Assembly (NCBI GenBank): GCA_938045275.1
Contig: CALIMV010000320.1
Coordinates: 1-53,795 of the forward strand
Length of the DNA: 53,795 nt
Source of the DNA: an uncultured Granulosicoccaceae bacterium
Lineage (GTDB): Bacteria > Pseudomonadota > Gammaproteobacteria > Granulosicoccales > Granulosicoccaceae
Reading direction: 5' to 3'
Shown here: positions 9,972 through 18,740 of the stretch, piece by piece
Layout of the letters: every line of letters starts with the position of its first letter
Position numbering within the stretch: the first letter of the stretch is position 1
Translations under genes and position numbers: made by a program
The notes under the pieces: model-generated
Databases searched by the model: none
The model's input: only the letters and a program-made list of their open reading frames with translations
Told to the model about the DNA's origin: nothing

Positions 9972-11090
9972 ATGAGTGCTGGTGCAACTGTTCCTGATCG
10001 TCTTTCCCAAATAGCTGTGGAAGATATGACGAACATCGCGTTGGGCGGTGCGTTTCTTGGCACTGGTGGCGGTGGTGATCCCTATATCGGAAAATTATTG
10101 GCTGAACAAGCACTGCGCCAGCACGGGCCTGTTGATGTGTTATCGGTTGATGAACTCGACGATGACGATCTGATCGTACCGGTAGCCATGATGGGTGCGC
10201 CGACCGTGATGCTTGAAAAGCTCCCGCGCGGCGATGAAGCCAATGCCGCACTCGATGCTTTGGAAAAGGTGCTGGGCAAAAAAGCACGTGCTGTTTTTTG
10301 CATCGAGGCAGGTGGCCTTAATTCAACCATACCCGTTGCCGTAGCGGCCACTGCAGGACTGCCGATAGTCGATGGCGATGGTATGGGCAGGGCGTTTCCC
10401 GAGCTACAGATGGTTTCCATGAGCTTGCACGATATTAGCGCCTGCCCAATGGTTATGGCAGACGAAAAAGGTAATTCGATCGTACTGAATACGGTAGACA
10501 ATCTGTCGACCGAGAAATTTGCGCGGGTGATTACTGTCGAGATGGGTGGTGCCGGATTGATTGCCTTGTATCCGATGACAGGTGCTGAAGCCAAAAAAGC
10601 CACACTGCGCGACTCCATGTCATTGATCAATGCCATCGGTATCATCATTCAGAGTGAGCAGGTAGCTAATCGAAACCCGGCACAACGTCTCTGCGAAGAC
10701 CTTGACGGTGTCAGGCTATTTGAGGGTCGCGTGATGGACGTTGATCGCAGAACCGAAGGTGGTTTTGCAAGGGGTAGCTGTGCAATACAGGGCCTGGGTG
10801 CAGATACAGGCCGCTCTTTGACTCTGGAATTTCAAAATGAATTTCTGCTGGCGAAAACGTCGTCAGGAAACCCACTGGCGATGACACCAGACCTTATCTG
10901 CCTGCTCGATCTGGAAACCGGCCAGCCAATTACAACCGAGCAGATGCGCTATGGTTTTCGTGTGATCGTTTTTGGTTTGCCATGCAATTCGCAATGGCGT
11001 TCAGACAAAGGACTGGAGCTTGTTGGTCCGCGCTATTTTGGTTACGATCTTGATTATCAACCAATAAACGAACTAAACCTATCTGGATAA
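9972..11090 (+). CDS. DUF917 / S-methyl-thiohydantoin-desulfurase-like protein, copy 2
   Basis: A 372-residue paralogue of the preceding gene, sharing LGTGGGGDPYIG, a conserved DELDDDDL stretch, a GGLNS segment, VDGDGMGRAFPE and the C-terminal PDLICLLD and PITTE. The duplication is old, since the two proteins differ at most positions outside the motifs. ATG 9972 has GGAG about 10 bases upstream (near 9958). A 68-bp spacer separates it from copy 1. Together with the HyuA-like protein and the peptide-type importer it suggests stepwise opening of an imported cyclic, possibly sulfur-bearing, amide. The substrate is not visible in the sequence. Confidence 0.85.
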   Translation: MSAGATVPDRLSQIAVEDMTNIALGGAFLGTGGGGDPYIGKLLAEQALRQHGPVDVLSVDELDDDDLIVPVAMMGAPTVMLEKLPRGDEANAALDALEKVLGKKARAVFCIEAGGLNSTIPVAVAATAGLPIVDGDGMGRAFPELQMVSMSLHDISACPMVMADEKGNSIVLNTVDNLSTEKFARVITVEMGGAGLIALYPMTGAEAKKATLRDSMSLINAIGIIIQSEQVANRNPAQRLCEDLDGVRLFEGRVMDVDRRTEGGFARGSCAIQGLGADTGRSLTLEFQNEFLLAKTSSGNPLAMTPDLICLLDLETGQPITTEQMRYGFRVIVFGLPCNSQWRSDKGLELVGPRYFGYDLDYQPINELNLSG

Positions 11091-11184
11091 ACACGGCGGC
11101 AAATAGACGAAACGCATATCAGAGTAACGCTTTTTATAGAGAGAAAAACCACTAAATTTTCATCCCAATTTCAAGGAGCAAAGA

Positions 11185-12771
11185 ATGAGGTTAATAAATA
11201 AAAATAATGTAGTGAAATGCATAGGTAAATCCCTGGCAATAATGGCATTCACTGTTTTTACAACAGTTGCACACGCCCAGAACATTGCAACCGTTAACGT
11301 CGTGCAAATATTTGGCACGATTGACCCGGCCAAAGTGAACGACTACACCGAATACATGGCCGGTGTGAATTTGTACGAAGCTTTAACTACGCTCGATGGC
11401 GATGGCAACATACTACCGCTATTGGCAGAAAGCTGGGAAGTGTCCGATGATACGTTAACTTATACATTCAAATTGAAGTCTGGTGTTTTTTTCCAGGACG
11501 GGTCACCGGTAGAGGCTAAAGATGTGGTGTACTCGGTATCGCGACTGATGGCGATTAACGAAGGACCAGCTTATCTGTTTGAGGGTGTACTGGATGAAAA
11601 TTCGGTATCGGCTATCGACGAAAGCACTGTTCAGTTTAAACTCAACAAAGTGTACACCCCGTTCCTCACTAATACGCCCATACTGTTTGTCATCAACAGC
11701 GATGTTGCTAATGAGAATAAAACCGATAGCGACCCCTGGGCGCAGGATTATCTGGCTAACAATTCACTAGGCGCCGGTGCGTACAGCCTCGATAGTTGGG
11801 AGCGGGGCGCAACAATGAACATCAAAAAATTTGATGATTATCATCTGGGTTGGGATGACCAGGCTATCGATGAGGTGCATTTTATTGTTACCAATGAAGA
11901 AGCTACAGTTAAAGCGCTTGCCGCTTCTGGCAAACTCTCAATGTCTAGCGATGCACAAGCCCAGGAAACCTATGACTCCATCGCAAAGATGGACGGCTAC
12001 CGCATTGTTTCGTATCCAACTGCAACCAACTTTTATCTGAAATTGAATCACCAGGTTGCACCAACCGATGATGTAGATATTCGCAAGGCAATTGCTTATG
12101 CCACCGATTACAACACAATCCGAGAAGCACTGCTGCCTGGCGAACCACTCGCAGGTCCAATGCCGAACGTATTTGCCGATGCTTATTTGAGCGATCTTGA
12201 AGCGCCCACCTACGATTTAGCAAAGGCCAAAGAGCATGTAGCTAGCAGTAGCTACGCCGACAAAACACCTATCCCGGTTGAAATTATGTTTGTTGCCGGA
12301 CTTGCATTCGAAGAGGAAATTGCGTTGTTAATGAAGTCCAATCTTGATCAGATTGGTTTCGACACCATTCTTAAGGCAGAACCGTGGAACCGCATGACAG
12401 AACTTGCCGCCAAACCAGAAACCACGCCAGCAATCAATGAAGTGTTTTATGGCGCAACTTATCCATCGCCAGATAGTTATTTCTTCACCCAGTACCATTC
12501 GCGCGCGAAGGGCACCTGGGCATCCATGGAATGGGTATTGGATGATGAAATAGATCAGATGATTGATGAAGCGCGAGAGACCGGAGACATCGCCGCACAG
12601 AATGAGATCTACAAAAAAATTCAACGCAAATTAGTTGATCAGCAGTCTGATGTGTTTTTGTTGACTCAAACCAGCCAACAGGCATTCTCATCTTGCATGG
12701 ATGGATTCACCTGGGTTCCAATGCAGAGCTTTGAATTTAATTTTCATACAATGAAATGGGTGTGCGAATAG
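11185..12771 (+). CDS. Extracellular solute-binding protein, family 5 (peptide/opine type)
   Basis: Periplasmic binding protein for the importer encoded at 3641-7273; 528 residues, normal for family 5. Residues 1-32 form a Sec signal peptide (Lys/Asn-rich start, hydrophobic core, cleavage near AHAQ). The mature part has the family's early conserved blocks: YEALTTLDGDGNILPLLAESWE and FKLKSGVFFQDGSPVEAKDVVYS region. SD AAGGAG lies just before ATG 11185. It is the last gene of the operon, after the enzymes, whereas binding-protein genes usually come first. Its end faces the convergent choline-sulfatase-like gene across a hairpin. Confidence 0.93.
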   Translation: MRLINKNNVVKCIGKSLAIMAFTVFTTVAHAQNIATVNVVQIFGTIDPAKVNDYTEYMAGVNLYEALTTLDGDGNILPLLAESWEVSDDTLTYTFKLKSGVFFQDGSPVEAKDVVYSVSRLMAINEGPAYLFEGVLDENSVSAIDESTVQFKLNKVYTPFLTNTPILFVINSDVANENKTDSDPWAQDYLANNSLGAGAYSLDSWERGATMNIKKFDDYHLGWDDQAIDEVHFIVTNEEATVKALAASGKLSMSSDAQAQETYDSIAKMDGYRIVSYPTATNFYLKLNHQVAPTDDVDIRKAIAYATDYNTIREALLPGEPLAGPMPNVFADAYLSDLEAPTYDLAKAKEHVASSSYADKTPIPVEIMFVAGLAFEEEIALLMKSNLDQIGFDTILKAEPWNRMTELAAKPETTPAINEVFYGATYPSPDSYFFTQYHSRAKGTWASMEWVLDDEIDQMIDEARETGDIAAQNEIYKKIQRKLVDQQSDVFLLTQTSQQAFSSCMDGFTWVPMQSFEFNFHTMKWVCE

Positions 12772-12782
12772 CATAGAAGTAA

Positions 12783-12816
12783 TTGCCATTGCCACCTCTT
12801 GCGGTGGTGATGGCAA
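12783..12816. terminator. Bidirectional hairpin between convergent genes
   Basis: Arms 12783-12796 and 12803-12816 pair over 14 positions (two interruptions that can form wobble or small mismatch) around a six-base loop. It lies between the stop of the + strand binding protein and the end of the - strand sulfatase. No strong T-run follows on either side, so it may be a weak intrinsic terminator or a 3'-end stabilising structure. Confidence 0.55.
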
Positions 12817-12875
12817 CCGCTAGTCAGCTACTCACATTGGTTACGCGTATTAATTGCTCACGTTAATTACTGACA

Positions 12876-14387
12876 TTAATTACTCACGGGCAAATAATCA
12901 AATGCCCATTCGTTATATCCACCAACTCCTCGATACCACGGTACTTTCTGACCGGGCAGTTCGTCATGATTCCAGCGAACTTCCACACCTGATTTAACGG
13001 CCTCACGAATAATGGCGCGCCGTTGCTGGCTTTGGACAATTTGTTCACTTAGCGCCTGTTCATCCCACTTTGATTCTACTTCTTCTTCAAACTGTTTCAC
13101 GACATCGGCGAATTCGGGCTTAAAGGCCAAATTTTGTAGCTCTAATGGATCTGCATCAAGGTCGAACAGCAAGTTAGGATCTGTTGACGAAGAAATAAAC
13201 TTCAGGTTTTCGCGTCTTATCATGAACAAAGGTACGGTGGTGGCTTCGGCAAGGTATTCTGCGTAAACGGCCCGTTCTGAAACTCGACCAGTTTGGTCAA
13301 TGAATGCAGTCAGGTCAGTGCCTTCGAGGTTCTCTGTCGTTTGACGCCATTGACCCTTGGTTGCCAGACCATTAAAAGTGGGTAGTAAGTCAACCAGTGA
13401 AACCAGCTCAGATCGGCGTTGTGCTTCAATCCACGGTGCGCAAATGAGCAAAGGTATACGCAGCGACTTCTCATAAAAGTGTTTTTTGAACCACATACCA
13501 CGTTCACCAAGCATATCGCCGTGATCTGAGGTAAAAACAATAGCTGTGTTTTTGTGTACACCGGTTGCTTTTAGTGCTTCGATAATATCGTTAATCATAT
13601 TATCCAAATAACTAATCGACCCGTAGTAGGCGCGCCTGGCTTGCTGTACTTGCTGGTCAGAAAATTCGAAATTGAGCATCCCGAAATCTTTGAGTAATCT
13701 TACTGAGTGAGCATCGTGTTGCGCTTCGGGTAAAGCTCCTACGGCAGGTTTTGGTATTTCTACATCGCTGTATAAATTCCAATACTCCTCTTTGCATAAA
13801 TACGGCTCGTGTGGATGGGTATAAGACACTTGCATAAAAAATGGTCTGTCGTCATCGGACCGAGCGATATCGAATAGTGCCCTTACCGCTTGATGAGTGA
13901 CATCTTCATCAAAATCTATCTGTACGCTACGTTCACACATTCCTGAAATAGTGACTGATCTGGGGTCATTAGTATCTCGTTTTCCCTCGTTACCCCAATT
14001 AGGTACCCAGCTAAAATCCGCTGGATACAGATCGGGTGTTAATCTTTTTTCAAATCCGTGGTATTGGTCGGGCCCTATAAAGTGCATTTTTCCTGACAAT
14101 AAGGTTTGATAGCCAAGTCGTCGAAGATGATGGGCATAAGTTGGAATTTCTGCGGAGAACTCGGCCGCATTGTCGAAAGCACCAATCGCTGAGCACAGTT
14201 GACCGGCTGCCATCGAGAAACGCGACGGTGCGCAGAGTGGGAAATTGCAATAAGCGTTTTCAAAAACCACACCATTGGCCGCCAGAGTGTCTAGTGATGG
14301 CGCATGGCATACCGGATCACCGTAAAATTTCAGCGATGCCGCAGCGAGCTGATCTACTTGAATGAATAATATATTTGGCTTAGTCAT
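12876..14387 (-). CDS. betC: Choline-sulfatase-like sulfatase
   Basis: A cytosolic-type sulfatase of 503 residues that closely follows the choline-sulfatase pattern: PNILFIQVDQL at the start, AYCNFPLCAPSRFSM containing the nucleophile Cys (formylglycine after maturation, residue 52 from this start) in a canonical C-x-P-S-R, then GKMHFIGPDQYHGFEKRL and FTSDHGDMLGERG for the metal site. The C-terminal ~60 residues match the choline-sulfatase C-terminal domain in layout. There is no signal peptide. Two ATGs are adjacent; the second, 14387, has GGAG at better spacing. It is the last gene of a - strand operon with a polar-amino-acid-type ABC importer, so the sulfate ester is probably imported first. 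No betA/betB genes are nearby. Choline-O-sulfate is the family substrate; another sulfate ester remains possible. Confidence 0.82.
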   Translation of the reverse strand: MTKPNILFIQVDQLAAASLKFYGDPVCHAPSLDTLAANGVVFENAYCNFPLCAPSRFSMAAGQLCSAIGAFDNAAEFSAEIPTYAHHLRRLGYQTLLSGKMHFIGPDQYHGFEKRLTPDLYPADFSWVPNWGNEGKRDTNDPRSVTISGMCERSVQIDFDEDVTHQAVRALFDIARSDDDRPFFMQVSYTHPHEPYLCKEEYWNLYSDVEIPKPAVGALPEAQHDAHSVRLLKDFGMLNFEFSDQQVQQARRAYYGSISYLDNMINDIIEALKATGVHKNTAIVFTSDHGDMLGERGMWFKKHFYEKSLRIPLLICAPWIEAQRRSELVSLVDLLPTFNGLATKGQWRQTTENLEGTDLTAFIDQTGRVSERAVYAEYLAEATTVPLFMIRRENLKFISSSTDPNLLFDLDADPLELQNLAFKPEFADVVKQFEEEVESKWDEQALSEQIVQSQQRRAIIREAVKSGVEVRWNHDELPGQKVPWYRGVGGYNEWAFDYLPVSN

Positions 14388-14465
14388 CATCAGCTCCGGT
14401 TGATTGCCATGTGTTTGGAACTATCAGGCAGGCTTTACTGCACTGCCTGATAAGCGGTGTGTAAC

Positions 14466-15311
14466 TTATTTTGCAAACAATAACTCGCGTTGAATGACAG
14501 GAGACGCTTTAGGGTCGAGGCCAAACTCGGTTAGAAACTCTTCGTACCATTGCTGAGTTCGACCAGTTTCGTAGTAATACAAAATGGTGTGGCTGATCCA
14601 GTCTCTAAACGTTTTATCAGCTTCTCGTCGTACAGCGATTGAGGATGGTGAACTAAAAGCGGGAGAGGGGATCACAATTTTTCCCTCACCGAATTTCTTT
14701 CTAGCTGCTAACAGAGGTGGATGAAACAGTGATACTGCATCGACACGACCAGACTGGAAAGCGGCCAATGCGGCACCGTTGTCTGGAAAGCGCTGAATAT
14801 CTGCATTTGGGATAGTGCGCGTTAAAAACGCGTCCATGCTTGTTGCCTGCGGTACAGCCACTTTAACTTTATCGTTGTTTAGGTCTTCCCAGGTATCGAC
14901 TTTCAGATCGTCTTTGGCCAATACTGCAAGTGAAATATAGAGTAACGGTTGAAAAGGGTAGTCTACGACCATGGCACGTTTTGGCGTTGCATCCAGGAAC
15001 ATCATATCAATTTTGTTCGCCTGCAATGCAGCGATAGCAGTTGCCCAGGTTACCTCAACTGGCACCATCTCTACTTCCAATTCTTCAGCCATACTGTTAC
15101 CGATCGAGATAATCAGGCCACTTTCCCATTTTCCAGTTGTGGGGTTTTTCGAATACCATGGCGGAGCTTGGGTAACACCCATGCGCAATTTGCCAGACTC
15201 CTTGATGGTTTCCCATGTTGATTTTTCTTGAGCGTGTGCAGTTGTATTGATTCCCAGAGCGGCGCATACAAACAGTAAACCCACTACCAGTAAATTGCGG
15301 TACTTTTTCAT
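14466..15311 (-). CDS. Polar-amino-acid-type ABC transporter substrate-binding protein
   Basis: Family 3 periplasmic binding protein, 281 residues from the start used. The frame opens at 15347, but an internal ATG at 15311 has GGAGAG just upstream and begins a clean signal peptide (MKKYRNLL..., cleavage near AHAQ), so I use it. Mature features include KLRMGVTQAPPWYSKNP near the start, EVTWATAIAALQANKIDMMFLDATPKRA, and QSGRVDAVSLFHPP. Its gene lies between the ATPase gene (upstream) and the sulfatase gene (downstream, 78 bp away). The ligand could be the sulfate ester hydrolysed by the neighbour; the sequence does not decide this. Confidence 0.9.
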   Translation of the reverse strand: MKKYRNLLVVGLLFVCAALGINTTAHAQEKSTWETIKESGKLRMGVTQAPPWYSKNPTTGKWESGLIISIGNSMAEELEVEMVPVEVTWATAIAALQANKIDMMFLDATPKRAMVVDYPFQPLLYISLAVLAKDDLKVDTWEDLNNDKVKVAVPQATSMDAFLTRTIPNADIQRFPDNGAALAAFQSGRVDAVSLFHPPLLAARKKFGEGKIVIPSPAFSSPSSIAVRREADKTFRDWISHTILYYYETGRTQQWYEEFLTEFGLDPKASPVIQRELLFAK

Positions 15312-15365
15312 CTTTCTCTCCACGTTGATAAACAAAAATGCCTTCATCGGATTTCCATGGCTTTT

Positions 15366-16142
15366 CTACTCAGGCAATTTAAACAGCGAGTGACCTTCAA
15401 GAAACTCGCGCATTCGTTGTGTTTTCGGATGCTTTAAGATGTCGTGCGGCACCCCTTGTTCAAGAATAACTCCATCATCCAGAAACAGAACTCGATTTGC
15501 AACATGATAGGCAAAACCTAATTCGTGCGTGACTATCACCATTGTCATGCCATCCTCGGCGAGTTGTCGCATGGTTTTAAGTACTTCTCCAACCAGCTCA
15601 GGGTCGAGTGCTGAGGTAACCTCGTCAAACAGCATGACTTCCGGGTCCATGGCCAGAGCACGGGCAATGGCTACACGTTGTTTTTGACCGCCAGATAAGC
15701 GTGACGGGTATTCATCTGCCTTATCCAACAGTCCAACACGTTCCAGCTGAGCTTGCGCCTTTTGAATTGATTCTGATTTTCCGCGCTTGAGTACCGTGAT
15801 TTGTCCTTCCATAACATTCTGAAGAACTGTCATATGTGGAAATAAATTGAAATGCTGAAAAACCATACCGATTTTTGAACGGAGCTTGCATAGTTCACTT
15901 TCTCGATAGTAAATTTTTCCCGATTTTTCTGCGCCGACCCTATCCCCGTGCAAATAAATATGACCGGCGGTTGGTGTTTCCATAAAATTGATACAACGCA
16001 GTAGCGTACTTTTACCCGAACCGCTGGAGCCCAACATCACAACGGTTTCTCCGCTATTTACTGTCAGGTCAATTCCTTTGAGTACTTCAAGCTCTCCAAA
16101 AGATTTGTATACCTGCGCTAGTTTGACGGTTTCGTTTGGCAT
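15366..16142 (-). CDS. Polar-amino-acid-type ABC transporter ATP-binding protein
   Basis: 258-residue GlnQ/HisP-like ATPase with Walker [11 protein letters not shown]-loop [13 protein letters not shown], signature LSGGQKQR, Walker [15 protein letters not shown] and an intact H-loop VTHE. Walker B has V in place of the usual P after DE, common in this family. The gene starts four bases after the permease stop. It is a homodimer-type ATPase serving two permeases. Confidence 0.94.
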   Translation of the reverse strand: MPNETVKLAQVYKSFGELEVLKGIDLTVNSGETVVMLGSSGSGKSTLLRCINFMETPTAGHIYLHGDRVGAEKSGKIYYRESELCKLRSKIGMVFQHFNLFPHMTVLQNVMEGQITVLKRGKSESIQKAQAQLERVGLLDKADEYPSRLSGGQKQRVAIARALAMDPEVMLFDEVTSALDPELVGEVLKTMRQLAEDGMTMVIVTHELGFAYHVANRVLFLDDGVILEQGVPHDILKHPKTQRMREFLEGHSLFKLPE

Positions 16143-16145
16143 CCT

Positions 16146-16814
16146 TTAAGCATCACTTTTGCGTAGAGTTCGTTCCAGTACATAAGTTAACTGAACAATC
16201 GGGTACAGCACAACAAAAAATAAAATCGCTACTGCAGTGTATGCTTCAATAGGGTTGTAATTTAAATCAGCAATTAATTTCGCCTTGCTCAGGGTTTCAA
16301 CATAGGCCACCACAGAAGCCAGTGTTGACATCTTGAATACTTCAATGCCTCGATTGGTGAGTGCAGGTAATATTCTGCGCAAGGCTACCGGCAGAATTAT
16401 TCGTCGCATTGTTTGAGAATACGTCATGCCTATTGCTTTGCCGGCTTCCCACTGACCCGGTTCAATCGATTGTATGCCAGCTCGATAAATCTCTGCTGAA
16501 AACGCCATAGTGTTCAGTGATATTCCCAGCACGGCTGCAAGAAACGGGTTAACGTCGATACCGGTGAGTATTGGGAATGCATAGTAAAACCAGATGATTT
16601 GAACAAGCACTGGCGTATTTCGGAAAATTTCCACTAGAGCTGTAGCAGGCCAGCGTATCCAGCGGTTTTTCGCGTATCGGCAAATACCAACGATCAGTCC
16701 AGTACTCAATCCGATAACGACCGTTACCAGAAAAATCCAGACAGTCCCTTTTAATCCGACCATCAGCACTGGCCAGTTTTGAATGATGGTGGCGAAGTCC
16801 CAGTTATGTTGCAT
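16146..16814 (-). CDS. Polar-amino-acid-type ABC transporter permease 2
   Basis: HisM/GlnP-family inner-membrane permease. The open frame extends to 16859 inside the upstream gene, but ATG 16814 begins one base after the upstream TAG, giving MQHNWDFATIIQNWP, which fits the family N-terminus; residues before it would be non-homologous. The EAA loop is EAGKAIGMTYSQTMRRIILPVALRR region, with about five membrane helices and FRNTPVLVQIIWFYY. Pairs with the other permease as a heterodimer. Confidence 0.9.
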   Translation of the reverse strand: MQHNWDFATIIQNWPVLMVGLKGTVWIFLVTVVIGLSTGLIVGICRYAKNRWIRWPATALVEIFRNTPVLVQIIWFYYAFPILTGIDVNPFLAAVLGISLNTMAFSAEIYRAGIQSIEPGQWEAGKAIGMTYSQTMRRIILPVALRRILPALTNRGIEVFKMSTLASVVAYVETLSKAKLIADLNYNPIEAYTAVAILFFVVLYPIVQLTYVLERTLRKSDA

Positions 16815-16815
16815 G

Positions 16816-17526
16816 CTAGCGCACCGTGCTTTCGCCGCTGCGAGCCAGTCGGTGTTCAATCAATAATGAAACCTGGCTGAATACAAATATTAAAATAAAG
16901 TACATGACAGCCACCACCGTATATACTTCCAGCGGTCTGAAGGTTTTCTGTGCAAGATCGTTGGCCTGATACATCAAATCTGTGTACGCTACGGTTGATA
17001 CCAGCGTCGTTGTTTTGAGTAATTCAATCGAACGCTCCATGAATGCCGGTATCATGCGTTTAACTGCCTGAGGCAGAATAATCCGACGCATGCTTTGCCA
17101 ATAGTTCATGCCGATAGCCTTAGCCCCTTCCCATTGCCCTTTGTCGATTGACTGAATGCCTCCACGAAAAATTTCTGCGAAGAACGCCGATGACTGAATT
17201 GAGAACGTCAGAACTGAGGCGATCAAGGGTGTCATGCGAATATCGATGAGTATGGGCAGTGCGAAGAAAAACCAGAATAGTTGCACAAGAGGAGGTGTTG
17301 TTCGAAAGAACTCGATAATAAAACTGGCTGAAAAGGACAGCGGTTTAAAACGGGATAACCTGGATACAGCAAGCATTAGCCCAAGAGGAATGCCAAACAG
17401 CAGCGCCAAAGAAGTCACTTTAAGTGTATTTAGCAAACCCAGCGCTAACAGATCGATATCAGAAAATACGGCTATAAAATCCCACTCATACATATCTATG
17501 TTTCTATGTTGCTCGCAAGCTGACAT
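16816..17526 (-). CDS. Polar-amino-acid-type ABC transporter permease 1
   Basis: First gene of the - strand importer-sulfatase operon; HisQ/GlnP-family permease with FFRTTPPLVQLFWFFF, the EGAKAIGMNYWQSMRRIILPQ loop and five predicted helices. The upstream ATG at 17526 gives 236 residues; an internal ATG at 17493 (MYEWDFIAV) better matches family N-termini, but neither has a clear SD, so I keep the longer form with that caveat. The 228-bp gap to the divergent hydrolase (17527-17754) should contain promoters for both directions. Confidence 0.88.
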   Translation of the reverse strand: MSACEQHRNIDMYEWDFIAVFSDIDLLALGLLNTLKVTSLALLFGIPLGLMLAVSRLSRFKPLSFSASFIIEFFRTTPPLVQLFWFFFALPILIDIRMTPLIASVLTFSIQSSAFFAEIFRGGIQSIDKGQWEGAKAIGMNYWQSMRRIILPQAVKRMIPAFMERSIELLKTTTLVSTVAYTDLMYQANDLAQKTFRPLEVYTVVAVMYFILIFVFSQVSLLIEHRLARSGESTVR

Positions 17527-17754
17527 CGAGCCTGATTTGAATGCCTTCAGGCGACTAGTGCGTATGTAGTTTTATCATACCTGCCTAAAATGGTTAAATC
17601 ACCCCGAGTTTGGGTTTAATGCTCATTCGGGAATACTTGAGCTGGACAGCGATATTGTGTTAAATCATGGTTTGCTTATTCAATTTTTTGAACAGCAGGG
17701 ATGTATCTTTATGAATGATCAACGGCGGTGCTTTACTGATACGCGTCCAATCCA

Positions 17755-18453
17755 ATGGCAACACTGATACTTATCCCAGGTCTTCTTTGTGATGCAACAG
17801 TATGGCAGCCGTTGCTGGATAAAATTAATAGTAAAAAAGTTTCGGTGGCCGATTTATCTACCCAGGACAGTCTGACTCAAATGGCGATGGATTGTCTTGA
17901 TTCCCATACAGGACGGCTTGAAGTGGCCGGACACTCTATGGGTGCACGCGTGGCCATGGAGATGGCAAGGCTGGCGCCGGAAAGGGTTCAGCGTTTGGTT
18001 TTACTCGATACCGGCATGCATCCATTGCGCGAAGGTGAAATTGAAAAACGCCGAGATGTCGTGGACTATGCCAATGAGTTTGGCATGGAGGCTTTGGCTG
18101 AACGATGGCTTCCTGGCATGGTGTACGAACCTAATCAAAAAAATACATCTTTGATGGTATCCCTGACCAACATGGTATTGCGCTGTGATACTGCTATGCA
18201 TGCTCGTCAAATAAAAGCACTGACTGACAGACCGGATGCGTCCAGTTACATTGCCAATATTCTCTGTCCGGTTTTACTTATCGTTGGACGACACGATCAA
18301 TGGAGTCCTGTGTCACAACATGAGGATATGTTGCAGCTGTTACCCGATGCACGTCTTGAAGTTATAGAAGATGCAGGGCACTTTGCGCCTTTGGAGCAAG
18401 CTTCAATCGTGGCAAAGCTTATGGCTTCCTTTTTACTCGACAATCAAGCCTGA
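17755..18453 (+). CDS. Alpha/beta hydrolase
   Basis: A 232-residue single-domain alpha/beta hydrolase. The nucleophile Ser61 sits in GHSMGA, the acid is probably Asp181 in GRHDQWSP, and the base is His209 in AGHFAP. An oxyanion-hole-type IPGLLCDATVW lies at residues 7-17. The length fits small esterases of the MhpC/BioH type. The start ATG 17755 has no clear SD. It stands alone, divergent from the amino-acid-type importer and 275-290 bp from the next operon. The substrate is unknown. Confidence 0.85.
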   Translation: MATLILIPGLLCDATVWQPLLDKINSKKVSVADLSTQDSLTQMAMDCLDSHTGRLEVAGHSMGARVAMEMARLAPERVQRLVLLDTGMHPLREGEIEKRRDVVDYANEFGMEALAERWLPGMVYEPNQKNTSLMVSLTNMVLRCDTAMHARQIKALTDRPDASSYIANILCPVLLIVGRHDQWSPVSQHEDMLQLLPDARLEVIEDAGHFAPLEQASIVAKLMASFLLDNQA

Positions 18454-18693
18454 CATAAAAGCATTGTTAAAGTCAGCGATGTTGTTCAGGCGCGAAGAGA
18501 TTTACCGGCTTATTAAGTTTGAATTCAATGCATAAATGTGATGTTGTATTTGCTTCCTACTAGCCATTCATTAATAGGGTGGTGGGAATATAAGTTATTG
18601 ATAAATAATAATTTGAGTGGAGCTAATATTGGTTCAAATGACCATACACAGTGACATCCACCGGATTTAGGTTTATTCTGATCAGGCTAATAG

Positions 18694-18708
18694 CTTTGAG
18701 CTTCAAAG
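18694..18708. promoter_or_regulatory. Short inverted repeat upstream of the LIV-type operon
   Basis: CTTTGA at 18694-18699 is mirrored by TCAAAG at 18703-18708 with a three-base spacer, 33 bases before the binding-protein start. It could be a small operator. Six-base arms are short and chance is possible. Confidence 0.25.
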
Positions 18709-18740
18709 TTAATGAATTTAAAGATTGAATGGAGCGAGGA

